From positions 3,152,001-3,216,000 of the forward strand of contig CATNEN010000025.1 in assembly GCA_950097015.1 (NCBI GenBank): a stretch of DNA of 64,000 nucleotides, given 5' to 3'. The translations under genes were made by a program, and so were the position numbers. The notes beneath the pieces were generated by a model. It saw nothing but the letters and a program-made list of their open reading frames with translations. It did not search any database and had not been told where the DNA came from. Origin of the DNA: Macrostomum hystrix (taxonomy: Eukaryota > Platyhelminthes > Macrostomidae). Shown here one piece after another: positions 12,301 through 27,300 of this stretch (position 1 is the first letter of the stretch; every line of letters begins with the position of its first letter).

Positions 12301-15300
12301 CAGACACTCCACACCCACCCCAAACGCCGCAGGCATTCCTCTCTCAGTGGCCGAGGTGGCTGCCCTGAAAACTCGCTGGCTCATGGAGCTGGGTGACTTA
12401 GATTGCGAAATCGTTGTGGCCCAGTTTGCCAAACTGCCGGACAGTCCTGGCCTCGGCATCAGCCTGGAGGGCACCGTCGACGTGCTGGATAATGGCGACG
12501 AGGCTAGTCCGCATCACTACATCCGGGAGGTGGTGCCGGACGGGCCGGCTGGCAGAGAGGGCACTTTGAGGCGCAAAGACGAACTTTTGGAGGTAAAGTA
12601 GTTGTTAATCTTTGCTCCTATATGCTATAGGATCTTATTTTATGAATTCTCCTGGATAATTTTGTTTTCTTCCGCTTTTCTCACATGCACTTTTTTTTCG
12701 ATAAAACTACCTTTACTATACTACTGTGAGTAGAAAAAAGGAAATTTCGTCGTTATATTTTTTACGCAGGTAAACAATCGCCGCCTACTCGGCCTAAGTC
12801 ACCTGGATGTGGTTGAAATTCTCAAATCATTGCCGCGTCACGTGCGCATCGTCTGCGCCAGGCCTGCTAGCGACGATGTCGACGACTCCGCTGTTGGCAA
12901 CAATTTCGACATCGTCGATGAGGAGGAGGAGGAGGAGGAAGAGGAGGACGTCCAGACGGCGGTGGCCGCCGGCAGCGGCACCAACAAGAGTCGATCGGTG
13001 GAGGACTTCTCCGGCATGGGCGTCTGGTCTGATCAGGCCACGGTGGTGGAGTTTGAGAAGACTCGGCAGGGCCTCGGCTTCAGCGTGCTGGATTATCAGG
13101 TGAAAAAAGCAAATAGGCAAGTTTTTCCAGCTTCCTCCAGGACTGCTGCGGGCAATGGCACATCATTTGGTGACAGTAGACAGCAGTCACCGATGAGGCA
13201 ATTCTGCCCATTAACCCGACTCCTGAGCACACACTCACACCGCTGTGTACATCTGCCCTGAAATTTTCATTGTCAGGCTATGTACACTCTTACTGTGCCC
13301 TGGAGGTTGGTCCTTATTTAAAATAAATTGACCGCTCTGCCACTCAGCCCCTTAGCAACGAGTATTTGGTACTTGATTTTCTCTCAGATTCGTTGAATAT
13401 CTCGACGTTCTGGATAGCTTGCGACTCGACTGTTAAACTGAAACCCAACATTGCGGCATTCCGCAGGATCCGCTGTGCACGGATCGCACCGTCATCATTG
13501 TGCGCAGCTTGGTCCCAGGCGGCCTCGCTCACCGGGACGGTCGAATCCTGCCTGGCGATCGGCTGTTATTTGTCAACGGCGTCAGCCTCGAACAGGCCAG
13601 CCTAGAGGAGGCTGTGCAATGCTTAAAGTCCGCGCCAGAAGGTCGCATCGTTATCGGTGTGGCCAAACCCAGCCCGCTGGCTGCCGCTTCGACTGATGCT
13701 GCCGCCGCGCTGGCCACCGCTGTCGCTAAGGTTGGTTTATTGGCTGGTTAGCCCAGTTGTAGATTGCTGGAGGTTCGGATAATGGTCTATGGTAGATTTT
13801 GGTGTATTATAGTCTATGGTTGATTTTGGGTGTATTATAGTCTATGGTAGATTTAGTGTGTATTATCGTCTATGGTAGATTTTGTGTGTATTATAGTCTA
13901 TGGTAGATTTTGGATGTATTATAGTCTATGGTAGATTTTGGGTGTATTATAGTCTATGGTAGATTTCGGGTGTATTATAGTCTATGGTAGATTTTGTGTG
14001 TATTATAGTCTATGGTAGATTTTGTGTGTATTATCGTCTATGGTAGATTTTGTTAGATTTTAGTCTATGGTAGATCTGGCCTAGGTTTAAATCTATAGTA
14101 AAGATTCGGTAGATTTCATCTATCGTGGATTTGTTCTGACTGCAGTCTGTGCTACTTTAGGTAGATGATTTAGTATTTTTTGCAAGTTGGAAAGATTAAT
14201 TGTAGATTATAATGTGAATTGCAGTATTATCTAGAGATATGGGAGATTTTACAATGGTTTTATATGCTATAAAATGAGAATTAGTTTTCCTATATGCTTG
14301 CATTGTTCGCTTATCTTAGATAAATAGATATGTAGAAAAAATGATCTCAAATGTGCACCATCAATGCCTCACTCTAATTCTGACTCACTGCTTTTCTCCT
14401 GTAATCTGTCATGCACTTTTAAATATATCATTTCATATCATTTCATAATATTATCACTTGCTGTTGTTTACTTTTTGAGAGTATTTTTATTACTAACCTT
14501 TACTACTCGTAAATAACACTTCATTGTTTAAAGAACCCTAAATAGCCAAAAAACTACTAATTAACGGCTGATTAAGAGGTTGAGCAGTTAGTTGAGCAGT
14601 TAGTTGAGCAGTTAGTTGAGCAGTCAGTTGAGCAGTTAGTTGAGCAGTTAGTTGAGCAGTTAGTTGAGCAGTTAGTTGAGCAGTCAGTTGAGCAGCCAGA
14701 AGCAGTTAGTTGAACAGTTAGTTGAGCAGTCAGTTGAGCAGTTAGTTGAGCAGCCAGAAGCAGTTAGTTAAGTAGTAAGTTTTGCGACCTGTTAAGCAGC
14801 TTACTAACAGCTGGTTGAGCTGGTAGTTAAACAGTCAGTCGTTTGCTTGCTGCGTTAGCTTCCAATCATTATTTTGCGTTATTATTTGGTTTAAAAATCA
14901 TTTTGTTGTTGTTTTTTGTTTTTGTTGTTGTTGTTGTCGTTGTTGTCTTTTTGAGTTGTTGAATATACTATTGTGGAGATTAGTAAACAAAAATACTCAA
15001 CTTTTTTTTTCTGGCTGGGTTAGAACTAGTGATCGTTCTTTCGTTCCTAAGAACGATTTTAGCATCCTTGATGTTGTTGCCATTGTCCTGTCCACTGCAC
15101 GGCACACGAAGACGCACAACTTACGAAACTGCTGCGAAAGATGGCCAGTTTGCCTCTGTCCCAATACCCGATTCCTCATTTGAAATCAAATACTCGCAAC
15201 AGCAGCCCCAGCAACAGCATCAGCAGCAGCAGCATCAGCAGCAGATTAACAATCGCTATTCCACGCCTCAGCTGGGCAGCATCTGGAACCCGGCGGCTGC

Positions 15301-18300
15301 TGAACTGCTTCGCGAGCAGCAGCGGGCCGCCCTGAAGAGCCTGCTGTCTCGCTACGCCAAGGACAGAACCGATCACAGCCTAGAAGCTGCTGACGAACTC
15401 GACAACCCATCCGCTCATCGGCGACTCCTAACACGATCTCGCTCGTCCTCATTGTCTTCTCATTCGCCTAACGCCTCTTCCCCGTCGCCGTCGCCGTCGC
15501 CGTCTTCGTCGTCTGGCGACATGCTGCTGGATTTGGAGCGACTGCGCGACTGCGGCTCCGACACGGACGCGCTGTTCAACCACCGCCAGGTGAGGCTCGC
15601 TGCCCCGGCTGCTCCAGCAGAGGCTCCGCTCACCTTCATGACCTCTCGGCTGACTCTGCTTAACTTGGATGGACCGCTGTGGGGTCTGGTGTGGGTTATT
15701 GTGTGGGTTCTGTTGGGGGGTTCTGGTCTGGGGTCTAGTGTAGGTTCTGGTGTGGGTTCTGGTCTGGGGTCTAGTGTGGGTTCTAGTGTGGGGTCTAGTG
15801 TGGGTTCTGGTGTGGGTTCTGGTCTGGGGTCTAGTGTGGGTTCTGGTGTGGGTTCTAGTGTGGGTTCTAGTGTGGGGTCTAGTGTGGGTTCTGGTGTGGG
15901 TTCTGGTCTGGGGTCTAGTCTGGGGTCTAGTGTGGGTTCTGATGTGGGTTCTGGTGTGGGTTCTGGTCTGGGGTCTAGTGTGGGTTCTGGTGTGGGTTCT
16001 GGTCTGGGGTCTAGTGTGGGTTCTGGTGTGGGTTCTGGTCTGGGGTCTAGTGTGGGTTCTGGTGTGGGTTCTGGTCTGGGGTCTAGTGTGGGTTCTGGTG
16101 TGGGTTCTAGTGTGGGTTCTAGTGTGGGGTCTAGTGTGGGTTCTGGTGTGGGTTCTGGTCTGGGGTCTAGTGTGGGTTCTAGTGTGGGTTCTAGTGTGGG
16201 TTCTAGTGTGGGTTCTGGTCTGGGGTCTAGTGTGGGTTCTGGTGTGGGTTCTGGTCTGGGGTCTAGTGTGGGTTCTGGTGTGGGTTCTGGTCTGGGGTCT
16301 AGTGTGGGTTCTGGTGTGGGTTCTGGTCTGGGGTCTAGTGTGGGTTCTGGTGTGGGTTCTAGTGTGGGTTCTAGTGTGGGGTCTAGTGTGGGTTCTGGTG
16401 TGGGTTCTGGTCTGGGGTCTAGTGTGGGTTCTAGTGTGGGTTCTAGTGTGGGTTCTAGTGTGGGTTCTGGTCTGGGGTCTAGTGTGGGTTCTGGTGTGGG
16501 TTCTGGTCTGGGGTCTAGTGTGGGTTCTGGTGTGGGTTCTGGTCTGGGGTCTAGTGTGGGTTCTAGTGTGGGGTCTAGTGTGGGTTCTGGTGTGGGTTCT
16601 GGTCTGGGGTCTAGTGTGGGGTCTAGTGTGGGTTCTGGTGTGGGTTCTGGTCTGGGGTCTAGTGTGGGTTCTAGTGTGGGGTCTAGTGTGGGTTCTAGTG
16701 TGGGTTCTGGTCTGGGGTCTAGTGTGGGTTCTAGTGTGGGTTCTAGTGTGGGTTCTGGTCTGGGGTCTAGTGTGGGTTCTGGTGTGGGTTCTGGTGTGGA
16801 TTCTGGTCTGGGGTCTAGTGTGGGTTCTGGTCGGGGTTCTAGTGTGGGTTCTAGTGTGGGTTCTTGTGTGGATTCTGGTCTGGGGTCTAGTGTGGGTTCT
16901 GGTGTGGGTTCTGGTGTGGGTTCTGGTGTGGGATTTTCTAATATAAGGTTGAGTTTTAGTCCTAGTACCAGTGTGTTGAAAGTGTAAAAGCCATTTCTGT
17001 ATTCTATGTCTAGTTTAACTAAAAGGAAACTTTACGACAACAGCAACTTTAAAAACACAAAATTTTGTTGTTTTTTCGGTATTCTTTTAAGTAGACTCGT
17101 TTTTTTCGTACAATCACGTATAATCAGCTTATTTTGTTCGATTTCAAGCGTCGATGAAAATAACTGGTCATGAAAGCATTAAGCATGAAAATTGCTAGTT
17201 AAATGTTAAATCGTCAATTGAAGGGCCACGCGCGCCAAGCATCGGACTTGAGCCAGCTCACCATAGACACTAATGCCACCAGCGTGGACACTGTCAGCCT
17301 GTCCTCATTCGATAGCGTCAAGGTGATCCGTGATTTGGCGCTGAAAATTTAGCACCAATTGATAAGAGAGTAGCCACTTTTTTAATAAGCGAAATTAGCC
17401 AAATTTAGTCCGCTATTTTCTGCTGTTTCTCAATAAAAGAGCAATTTTTACATATTTTTATTTGGTGCGGGTAATTGTCTTTCTGCTCTGCTTTTCGATT
17501 TCTAGGAAAATTAAAAAATAATCTGTTTGTTTTGCAGCAATGCGCCTTAAAATGAGTAGTAATGCTTGGCTTTGATGTTTTTGTTGCTTAATCCTATTTC
17601 ACTTCTGCTTCCAGCTAAAGCATGCCTATTTTGTGTTTTGCTTCGCGTTTCTGTGTCTATTTTGGGTTAGGGGCTGGCTAACATGCGAATTTTGAATTAT
17701 ATCGCGCACCTTTGCCTGCATCTAAGGGCATCATAGACTCCACACCCAGCTCACACACTCCACGCCCACCCCAGACACTCCACACCCACCTCAGACACTC
17801 CAGACCTACCTCAGACACTCCACACCCACCTCAGACACTCCACACCCACCTCAGACACTCCAGACCTACCTCAGACACTCCACACCCACCTCAAACACTC
17901 CACACCCACCCCAGACACTCCACACCCACCTCAAACACTCCACACCCACCTCAGACACTCCACACCCACCTCAGACACTCCAGACCTACCTCAGACACTC
18001 CACACCCACCTCAAACACTCCACACCCACCCCAGACACTCCACACCCACCTCACACACTCCACACCCACCTCAGACACTCCACACCCACCTCACACACTC
18101 CACACCCACCTCAGACACTCCACACCCACCTCACACACTCCACACCCACCTTAGACACTCCACACCCACCTCAGACACTCCAGACCTACCTCAGACACTC
18201 CACACCCACCTCAGACACTCCACACCCACCTGAGACACTCCACACCCACCTCAGAAACTCCACACCCAACTCAGACACTCCACACCCACCTTAGACACTC

Positions 18301-21300
18301 CACACCCACCTCAGACACTCCAGACCTACCTCAGACACTCCACACCCACCTCAAACACTCCACACCCACCTCAGACACTCCACACCCACTTCAGACACTC
18401 CTCACCAACCTCAGACACTCCACACCCACCTCAGACACTCCTCACCAACCTCAGACACACTTCTCAAAGACACCAATGTTGAGCCACATTCGGTATTTCG
18501 TTAATGATTTGTTTTCGCTGTGATTGTCTCTGCCATACCAAAGAGCGCTCTCTTAAAGTTGCTGTCTGGTTTCGTCGAAACAAATTTGTACTTTTATTTC
18601 GTACTTCCTATCTCAGACGGACGGCGATGACACGGCGACGGCGGAAACACCTGAGCCGTATCGCGCCTTCGCTGATCGGCCCGATGGTGACGGTCAAGCC
18701 GCCGACGCCATGGACGGTGACGCTGTCAACGTCGAAGTGGAGGATGACGAAGACGAGCTGCCGCCGATTCCGTCAGCTCTGGAGCAGAAGCTGAAGCTAA
18801 GAAAGTCTGGTTTCGAGGAGCTCGGCTTGGTGATCTCAGCTGTTGGAAACGGCGCCAACGGTTGCCTCGTGACGGAAATTTTGCCTGGCAGCGCGGCTGC
18901 TCGCAGCGGCGCGATTCAGCAGGGCGATTACGTCACCGGCGTCAACTCCGAGTCGCTGCGCCGCCTGGGAGCTGCCGAAGCGCGTTCAGTTCTACGCCGC
19001 GCCAACGAACTAACCGACATCAGGTCAGTGGGCCTATGCGACTGCACTGGCTGCTGTTGCACCTTCGCTTTCTACTGCCAAATCCCATCCAAGGCTTACC
19101 AAACCCACCCAATGCTACCAAATCCCATCCAAGGCTACCCAAACCCACCCAATGCTACCAAATCCCATCCAAGGCTACCCAAAACCACTCAATGCTACCA
19201 TATCCCATCCAATGCTACCCAATCCCATCCAATGCTACCCAATCCCATCCAAGGCTACCCAATGCCATCCAATGCTACCAAATCCCATCCAATGTTACCC
19301 AATCCCACCCAACGCTACCAAATTCCATCCAAGGCTACCCAATGCCATTTTACGCTACCCAATCCCATTTTACGCTACTCAATCCCATTTTACGCTACTC
19401 AATCCCATTTTACGCTACCCAATCCCATTTTACGCTACTCAATCCCATTTTACGCTACCCAATCCCATTTTACGCTACCCAAACCCATCCAATGTTACCC
19501 AATCCCACTCAAGGATACCCAAACGCACCCAATGCTACAAAATGCCATCCAAGGCTACCCAATGCCATCCAATGCTACCGAATCCCATCCAATGGTGCCA
19601 AACCCTACCCAACGCTACCAAATTCCATCCAAGGCTACCCAAACCCACCCAATGCTACTAAATCCCATCCAAGGCTACCAAAATTCCACCCAAGGCTACC
19701 CAAACCCACCCAATGCTACCAAATCCCATCCAAGGCTACCCAATGCCATCAAAGGCTACCCAATGCCATCCAATGCTGCCAAATCCTACCCAACGCTACC
19801 AAATTCCATCCAAGGCTACCCAATCACATTTTACGCTACCCAATCCCATTTTACGCTACTCAATCCTATTTTACGCTACCCAATCCCATTTTACGCTACT
19901 CAATTCCATTTTACGCTACCCAATCCCATTTTACGCTACCCAATCCCATTTTACGCTACTCAATCCCATTTTACGCTACCCAATCCCATTTTACGCTACT
20001 CAATCCCATTTTACGCTACTCAATCCCATTTTACGCTACTCAATCCCATTTTACGCTACTCAATCCCATTTTACGCTACTCAATCCCATTTTACGCTACT
20101 CAATCCCATTTTACGCTACTCAATCCCATTTTACGCTACCCAATCCCATTTTACGCTACCCAATCCCATTTTACGCTACTCAATCCCATTTTACGCTACT
20201 CAATCCCATTTTACGCTACTCAATCCCATTTTACGCTACTCAATCCCATTTTACGCTACTCAATTCTATAAAATGTTACCTAATCCTATCCAACGTTAAT
20301 CTGAAGTCATTCACTAACATGTTGTTCCCGTTCTCCTCTGCCAAACAGTGTGACCTACATCCCGTCATTGGACGCTGAAGTGCATTTACAGTCGGTGCAA
20401 TTCGCTCGTCAGGAGGCAAAAAAATTTGCGGCCAGCCAAGCCAAACAGCGACTTTCCAACAAGTGAGCAAACCGCGCAGTTCATTTTCTATATTTGTTTA
20501 GCGCAAATATCGTTTTCTACTACTTAATAAATTGCTGATAACAGTAGTATATTTTTATTCGTCTTATTGAACCTGATTGTAGTAAAACCGGAGCCTCCGA
20601 TGCCTAAACATTGAAGTGATTGGTTTCAGAAGTGCTTCTTGAGTGCTGACTGATGACGCTGGTACTAAGAATTGATTCTTTTCTGATTAATCGATAATTA
20701 TTTTATTTATCTCGCACTTCCACATGTCTAACTTTTTTGGATTGCCTCACTTTCTCTTTCGTTTCTCTGCATTAAGGCGTTCGAAATTCCTTCATAGCAC
20801 TTGTACATTGCACTTTAGTGGCTCACTGTTTTTGTGGGATGCTGCATATTAATATTGTTTTTAACTATTGGCTGCCGCCACTGTTATTTCACACCCAGAA
20901 TAACTAACTTATTGAACCACCAGCTAGATTTAGTCCTCTGCCCACTTGTAGCATTAACCCACATTTAATGCATTCCCAAGCTAGCTTAAAAACTCCCCAC
21001 CCCTTTCTGCATTAATACACCTCAGTCTACGTAATACTTTACTCCGCATACACCCACCCCACTGCGCATACAGCAACCCCACTCCGCATACACCCACCCC
21101 ACTCCGCATACACCCATCCCACTCCGCATACACACATCCCACTCCGCATACACACATCCCACTCCGGATACAGCAACCCCACTCCGCATACACCCACCCC
21201 ACTCCGCATACACCCATCCCACTCCGCATACACCCATCCCACTCCGCAGTCTCGCCTACCTGTTTGCCCGAATCTAAAGTTTGCATACCTTTTTTCGCGA

Positions 21301-24300
21301 TCGATATATTATAGTTATTAATTTCAATATCAACAAACACTGACTATTGAAGCTTTTGATCAGTCGGGAACTGTGATTTTATTTTTGTAATTTCCTTTTT
21401 TACGGATTGCTAATCCTCTGCTAACCCGTCAATTCTTTGCCTATCCGGCATCGTTTAAATTCTTGTCAACGCGAGTCTCGCTTGACAAAGTCGATGTGAT
21501 ATTTTATCAATCTGCTTTGTTTAATTTTCTCTACATACTACTGCCGCTGACCAAGCTAGTAGGATTTGGCGATCATAGTTCGTGGGTTGTGCTTCTTCTT
21601 TGTTGATTAATAACTTTAGGTTTAGAAATGATAATTACTCAATCTCGTTGTCATTGTCATTTAATCTGTATTTACTATGCTCAGTTCATAACTGATCTTT
21701 ATTAGCATGTCGGCTTATGAAGTTTTCGTTTTCTAACTCGGGTGCCTGTTTTAGTTAATCTTTCATTCATAATTTTAGCTGGAAAAATTATATATCTATA
21801 TAGCTTAGAATTAATTAAATACGATTAACACAACTTACCTATTTATTATGGCTATTGTGGCTATTCTGTGTGGATAATTAAATACAATTCAAACATGATC
21901 TGCTCATCCTACTCAGTATTATTGGTTGCAGCGCTCAAATTAAGTTATTGTCTGATTCTACGAGCTATATTTGCTTATACCTCTTTTGTCCAGCGGGGTT
22001 GGAGCTCACCACTTGAAGGTCGAGAGTTCGATTCCACATTGTTAGCCAGAGGATTATTAGCCAGAGGATTATTAGCCAGAGGATTATTAGCCAGAGGATT
22101 ATTAGCCAGAGGATTATTAGCCAGAGGATTGTTAGCCAGGGGATTATTAGCCAGAGGATTATTAGCCAGAGGATTATTAGCCAGAGGATTATTAGCCAGA
22201 GGAATATTAGCCAGAGGATTATTAGCCAGAGGATTATTAGCCAGAGGATTGTTAGTCAGATGATTATTAGCCAGAGGATTATTAGCCAGAGGATTATTAG
22301 CCAGAGGATTGTTAGCCAGAGGAATATTAGCCAGAGGATTATTAGCCAGAGGATTATTAGCCAGAGGATTGTTAGCCAGGGGATTATTAGCCAGAGGATT
22401 ATTAGCCAGAGGATTATTAGCCAGAGGATTATTAGCCAGAGGAATATTAGCCAGAGGATTGTTAGCCAGAGGATTGTTAGTCAGATGATTATTAGCCAGA
22501 GGATTATTAGCCACAGGATTATTAGACAGAGGATTATTAGCCAGAGGATTGTTAGCCAGAGGATTGTTAGCCAGAGGATTATTAGTCAGAGATTATTAGC
22601 CAGAGGATTATTAGCCAGAGGATTATTAGTCAGATGATTATTAGCCAGAGGATTATTAGCCAGGGGATTATTAGCCAGGGGATTGTTAGCCAGGGGATTA
22701 TTAGCCAGGGGATTATTAGCCAGAGGATTGTTAGCCAGGGGATTGTTAGCCAGGGGATTATTAGCCAGAGGATTATTAGCCAGAGGATTATTAGCCAGAG
22801 GATTATTAGTCAGGGGATTATTAGCCAGAGGATTGTTAGCCAGAGGATTGTTAGCCAGAGGATTATTGGCCAGAGGATTATTAGCCAGGGGATTATTAGC
22901 CAGATAATTATTAGCCAGAGGATTATTAGTCAGATGATTATTAGCCAGAGGATTGTTAGCCAGAGGATTATTAGTCAGATGATTATTAGCCAGGGGATTA
23001 TTAGCCAGGGGATTATTAGCCAGAGGATTGTTAGCCAGGGGATTATTAGCCAGAGGATTATTAGCCAGGGGATTATTAGCCAGAGGATTATTAGCCAGGG
23101 GATGTTTAGCCAGTGCAATTTCGTGGAGCGATCTCAATATATTGCCTTCAGTCTGATATGAGTTCTTTTTGAAGCCCTTGCGTTTAGTCGGCTTGCTTAG
23201 GTTACTCGTGTGTGTCGTATTCGATAACTTAAGGGAAGCCATTCAATTATAGTGCTCGTAAATAGCATGCTTATGTAAATAGCATGTTATCAATGCGGTC
23301 AGCAATAACAATTTCTTTATACTCGTACAATCGTCTGAAGCTATTAGCACAGAGATTTTATCAGTCCTTTGGCTGTTATCGTCAGTCGGACTCATGAAAT
23401 GTATCATTTGTTTATAAAAATGTTGGTGGTTTAAGAACATGTTGTTAGCTTTGAGAACATATTGTTAGCTTTGAGAACATGTTGGCAGCTTTGAGAACAT
23501 GTTGGCAGCTTTGAGAACATGTTGGCAGCTTTGAGAACATGTTGGCAGCTTTGAGAACATGTTGGCAGCTTTGAGAACATATTGTTAGCTTTGAGAACAT
23601 GTTGGCAGCTTTGAGAACATGCTAGCAGCTTTGAGAACATGTTAGCAGCTTTGAGAACATGTTGGCAGCTTTGAGAACATATTGTTAGCTTTGAGAACAT
23701 GTTGGCAGCTTTGAGAACATGCTAGCAGCTTTGAGAACATGTTAGCAGCTTTGAGAACATACTAGCAGCTTTGAGAACATACTAGCAGCTTTGAGAACAT
23801 GTTAGCAGCTTTGAGAACATGTAAGCAGCTTTGAGAACATGTTAGCAGCTTTGAGAACATGCTAGCAGCTTTGAGAACATGTTAGCAGCTTTGAGAACAT
23901 GCTAGCAGCTTTGAGAACATGCTAGCAGCTTTGAGAACATGTTAGCAGCTTTGAGAACATGCTAGCAGCTTTGAGAACATGTTAGCAGCTTTGAGAACAT
24001 GCTAGCAGCTTTGAGAACATGTTGGCAGCTTTGAGAACATATTGTTAGCTTTGAGAACATGTTGGCAGCTTTGAGAACATGCTAGCAGCTTTGAGAACAT
24101 GTTAGCAGCTTTGAGAACATGTAAGCAGCTTTGAGAACATGTTAGCAGCTTTGAGAACATACTAGCAGCTTTGAGAACATGTTAGCAGCTTTGAGAACAT
24201 GCTAGCAGCTTTGAGAACATGTTAGCAGCTTTGAGAACATACTAGCAGCTTTGAGAACATGTTAGCAGCTTTGAGAACATGTAAGCAGCTTTGAGAACAT

Positions 24301-27300
24301 GTTAGCAGCTTTGAGAACATGCTAGCAGCTTTGAGAACATGTTAGCAGCTTTGAGAACATGCTAGCAGCTTTGAGAACATGTAAGCAGCTTTGAGAACAT
24401 GTTAGCAGCTTTGAGAACATGTAAGCAGCTTTGAGAACATGTTGGCAGCTTTGAGAACATGCTAGCAGCTTTGAGAACATGTAAGCAGCTTTGAGAACAT
24501 GTAAGCAGCTTTGAGAACATGTAAGCAGCTTTGAGAGCCTGTTCGATCGTACTGATAGTACGGTTGTACCTAATTCAGAAAATTTCAAGAACAAGTTATT
24601 TAACTCTTAGGAGGGAATCGTTTTGAATACAATTTGCTAATAATGTCCTGAAGCACTTATTTTGATAACTAATTAACCATTTAGTGATGGTGTCCCATAT
24701 GCTATGTGGATGAATAGACATGAATTAAGTGATCTGTTCAATAAATATCAGGGTCTGCTTCCTCTGTTTGGGATCAGCGGAACACTTTGGCTAACCTTCG
24801 CCCACCTCCTCAGCAAATCTAGCAGTGTTTCTGTGGTTGTTGCTGGTGGCCAGTGTTTGCGCATAAGGCACCGCAGAGTACACTGGCAGTGGTGCCATTG
24901 CTATCATCTGCAGCGCTTCTGTTATCGGCTCTTTCTCAGCTTCACTCCGCGACTCCTGAGAGGGAGAGGAAGGGAGTAACATTGAGCATTTTTGCTATCG
25001 GCTATGCTCCATTTTAGACTTAATCTATTCCTCCGGCCTCGCCTGTCTGACCTCATTCTCGTGGCGCCTCTCTCGAAAACTAGCAGAAAAATATTATTTA
25101 CAAGCGCATTTATTTTCATTGCTCAGAATGAAACGAATAGTAATAGTGCTTTGGACTTCTGACTCAGAGGTCAGGGGTTCGAATTTGAGACCGTAGGACT
25201 CACCATAGACAACGATGTCTGTTTCATGCCATAGACAAAGTATCTGTTTCACACCATAGACAACAATGTCTGTTTCACACCATAGACAACAATGTCTGTT
25301 TCACACCATAGACAACAATGTCTGTTTCCCACCATAGACAACAATGTCTGTTTCACACCATAGACAACAATGTCTGTTTCACACCATAGACAACAATGTC
25401 TGTTTCACACCATAGACAACAATGTCAGTTATACACCATAGACAATAATGTCAGTTTCACACCATAGACAACAATGTCTGTTTCACACCATAGACAACAA
25501 TGTCAGTTTCACACCATAGACAACAATGTCTGTTTCCCACCATAGACAACAATGTCTGTTTCCCACCATAGACAACAATGTCAGTTTCCCACCATAGACA
25601 ACAATGTCTGTTTCACACCATAGACAACAATGTCTGTTTCACACCATAGACAACAATGTCTGTTTCACACCATAGACAACAATGTCTGTTTCCCACCATA
25701 GACAACAATGTCTGTTTCACACCATAGACAACAATGTCTGTTTCACACCATAGACAATGTTCATCGAATCCTGTTACCAAAGTATTTACTAAAGCTTGAG
25801 AAATCAAATGAAGAAGCATCTAGACCTAGTGACTGTGGATTGGTTGGCTTACTCAGTGGATGAATATTTTCTGAGGCAAGCATTGGCCGTTTCCCAGTTC
25901 CCCAGCTATAAGATCTAAATTTAAGCTGAGAAAAGCGGAACCCACTGAGAGCTGTGACCAGTTGATAGCATCATTTTCAGCCCAGATTATAAAGAAAAGA
26001 ATTTCAACATGACTATTTCAAAACTACAGAAGGCAGTAAGTTTTGCTGAGCTATTCAGCTTGGTTCAATATGTTTCGTAATATAAGCAAGGATAAACTAA
26101 TTATCCCAGAGAGAATATTAAATATCACGATTTCTAAGCATTCAGTCTTGTTAAGCCACAGAGTTATTAAAAGTTCTCTCGTCATAGAAGAATCAGATGC
26201 CCGCTGAAAAAAATGCCGAGAAAGTTCATCTCATCTCCCAGACAGCTCTGCCAGTGATTCCACCAGAGCACAGACTCAACGCAGAGTAGATTTTTCCCCG
26301 TTTTTTGTTGCCTTAAAAAGAGGATGAACAGCACAGGCTAGCTTCCAGAATCCAGGCCCAACGAATGCCCATCGATCACTCGGAGCCGCTGGGAGATTCT
26401 ACTCAAATCATTCCAACATCTCGGATGTGTCGCTGTTCTCTCTCGCAGATAAAAGTGCAAATAGGCGCTCGCCTCACTAGCTGCATTATTAGTTCCGCCT
26501 GTCATATTTCTGTTCACAAATTAACATTCTGTGAGCTGATTTGACAAAAATTCAAATTATACTTCGCAAAATTCAATGTGCAAAGGCAGGCTTTTTCGCC
26601 GCTTTTATAAAAGCAATCAGGAAATTAAGTCTCCCACCTTCCCAAAAAGTACATAATATATTTATTTGATTGCATTCGAGAACGCTACTCATGAGTAGCA
26701 TCAATCAACTGAGATCGCTATTTTGTAAATACAGCTCTGCGAGGAAACTATACTGAGAAATAACACTGCCTCCCCTTGCACGCTCTTCACTGACACCCAC
26801 TGCACTGACTTCCTGACACCCAGTGCACTGACTTCCTGACACCCAGTGCACTGACTTCCTGACACCCACTGCACTGACTTACTGACACCCAGTGCACTGT
26901 CTTGCTGACTACCACTGCACTGACTTACTGACACCCACTGCACTGACTTACTGACACACAGTGCACTGACTTACTGACACCCAGTGCACTGTCTTCCTGA
27001 CACCCACTGCACTGACTTACTGACACCCAGTGCACTGTCTTGCTGACTACCACTGCACTGACTTACTGACACCCAGTCCTGACACCCGATTCTATCTACA
27101 ACTCTTGCTGCGATTCTATCTACAACTCTTGCTGCGATTCTATCTACAACTCTTGCTGCGATTCTATCTATAACTTTTGCTACGATTCTATCTACAACTC
27201 TTGCTGCGATTCTATCTACAACTCTTGCTGCGATTCTATCTACAACTCTTGCTGCGATTCTACCTACAACTCTTGCTGCGATTCTACCTACAACTCTTGC

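Noticed and set aside
18710-20299. Frame of 529 codons continuing from PDZ e
   Set aside because: After the donor at 19024 the frame reads only the 20-bp intron array; the next PDZ exon at 20349 joins in phase 2.
22041-24537. CRISPR-like appearance: short regular repeats
   Set aside because: Units are directly adjacent without unique spacers, and the DNA is clearly animal nuclear. These are minisatellites.
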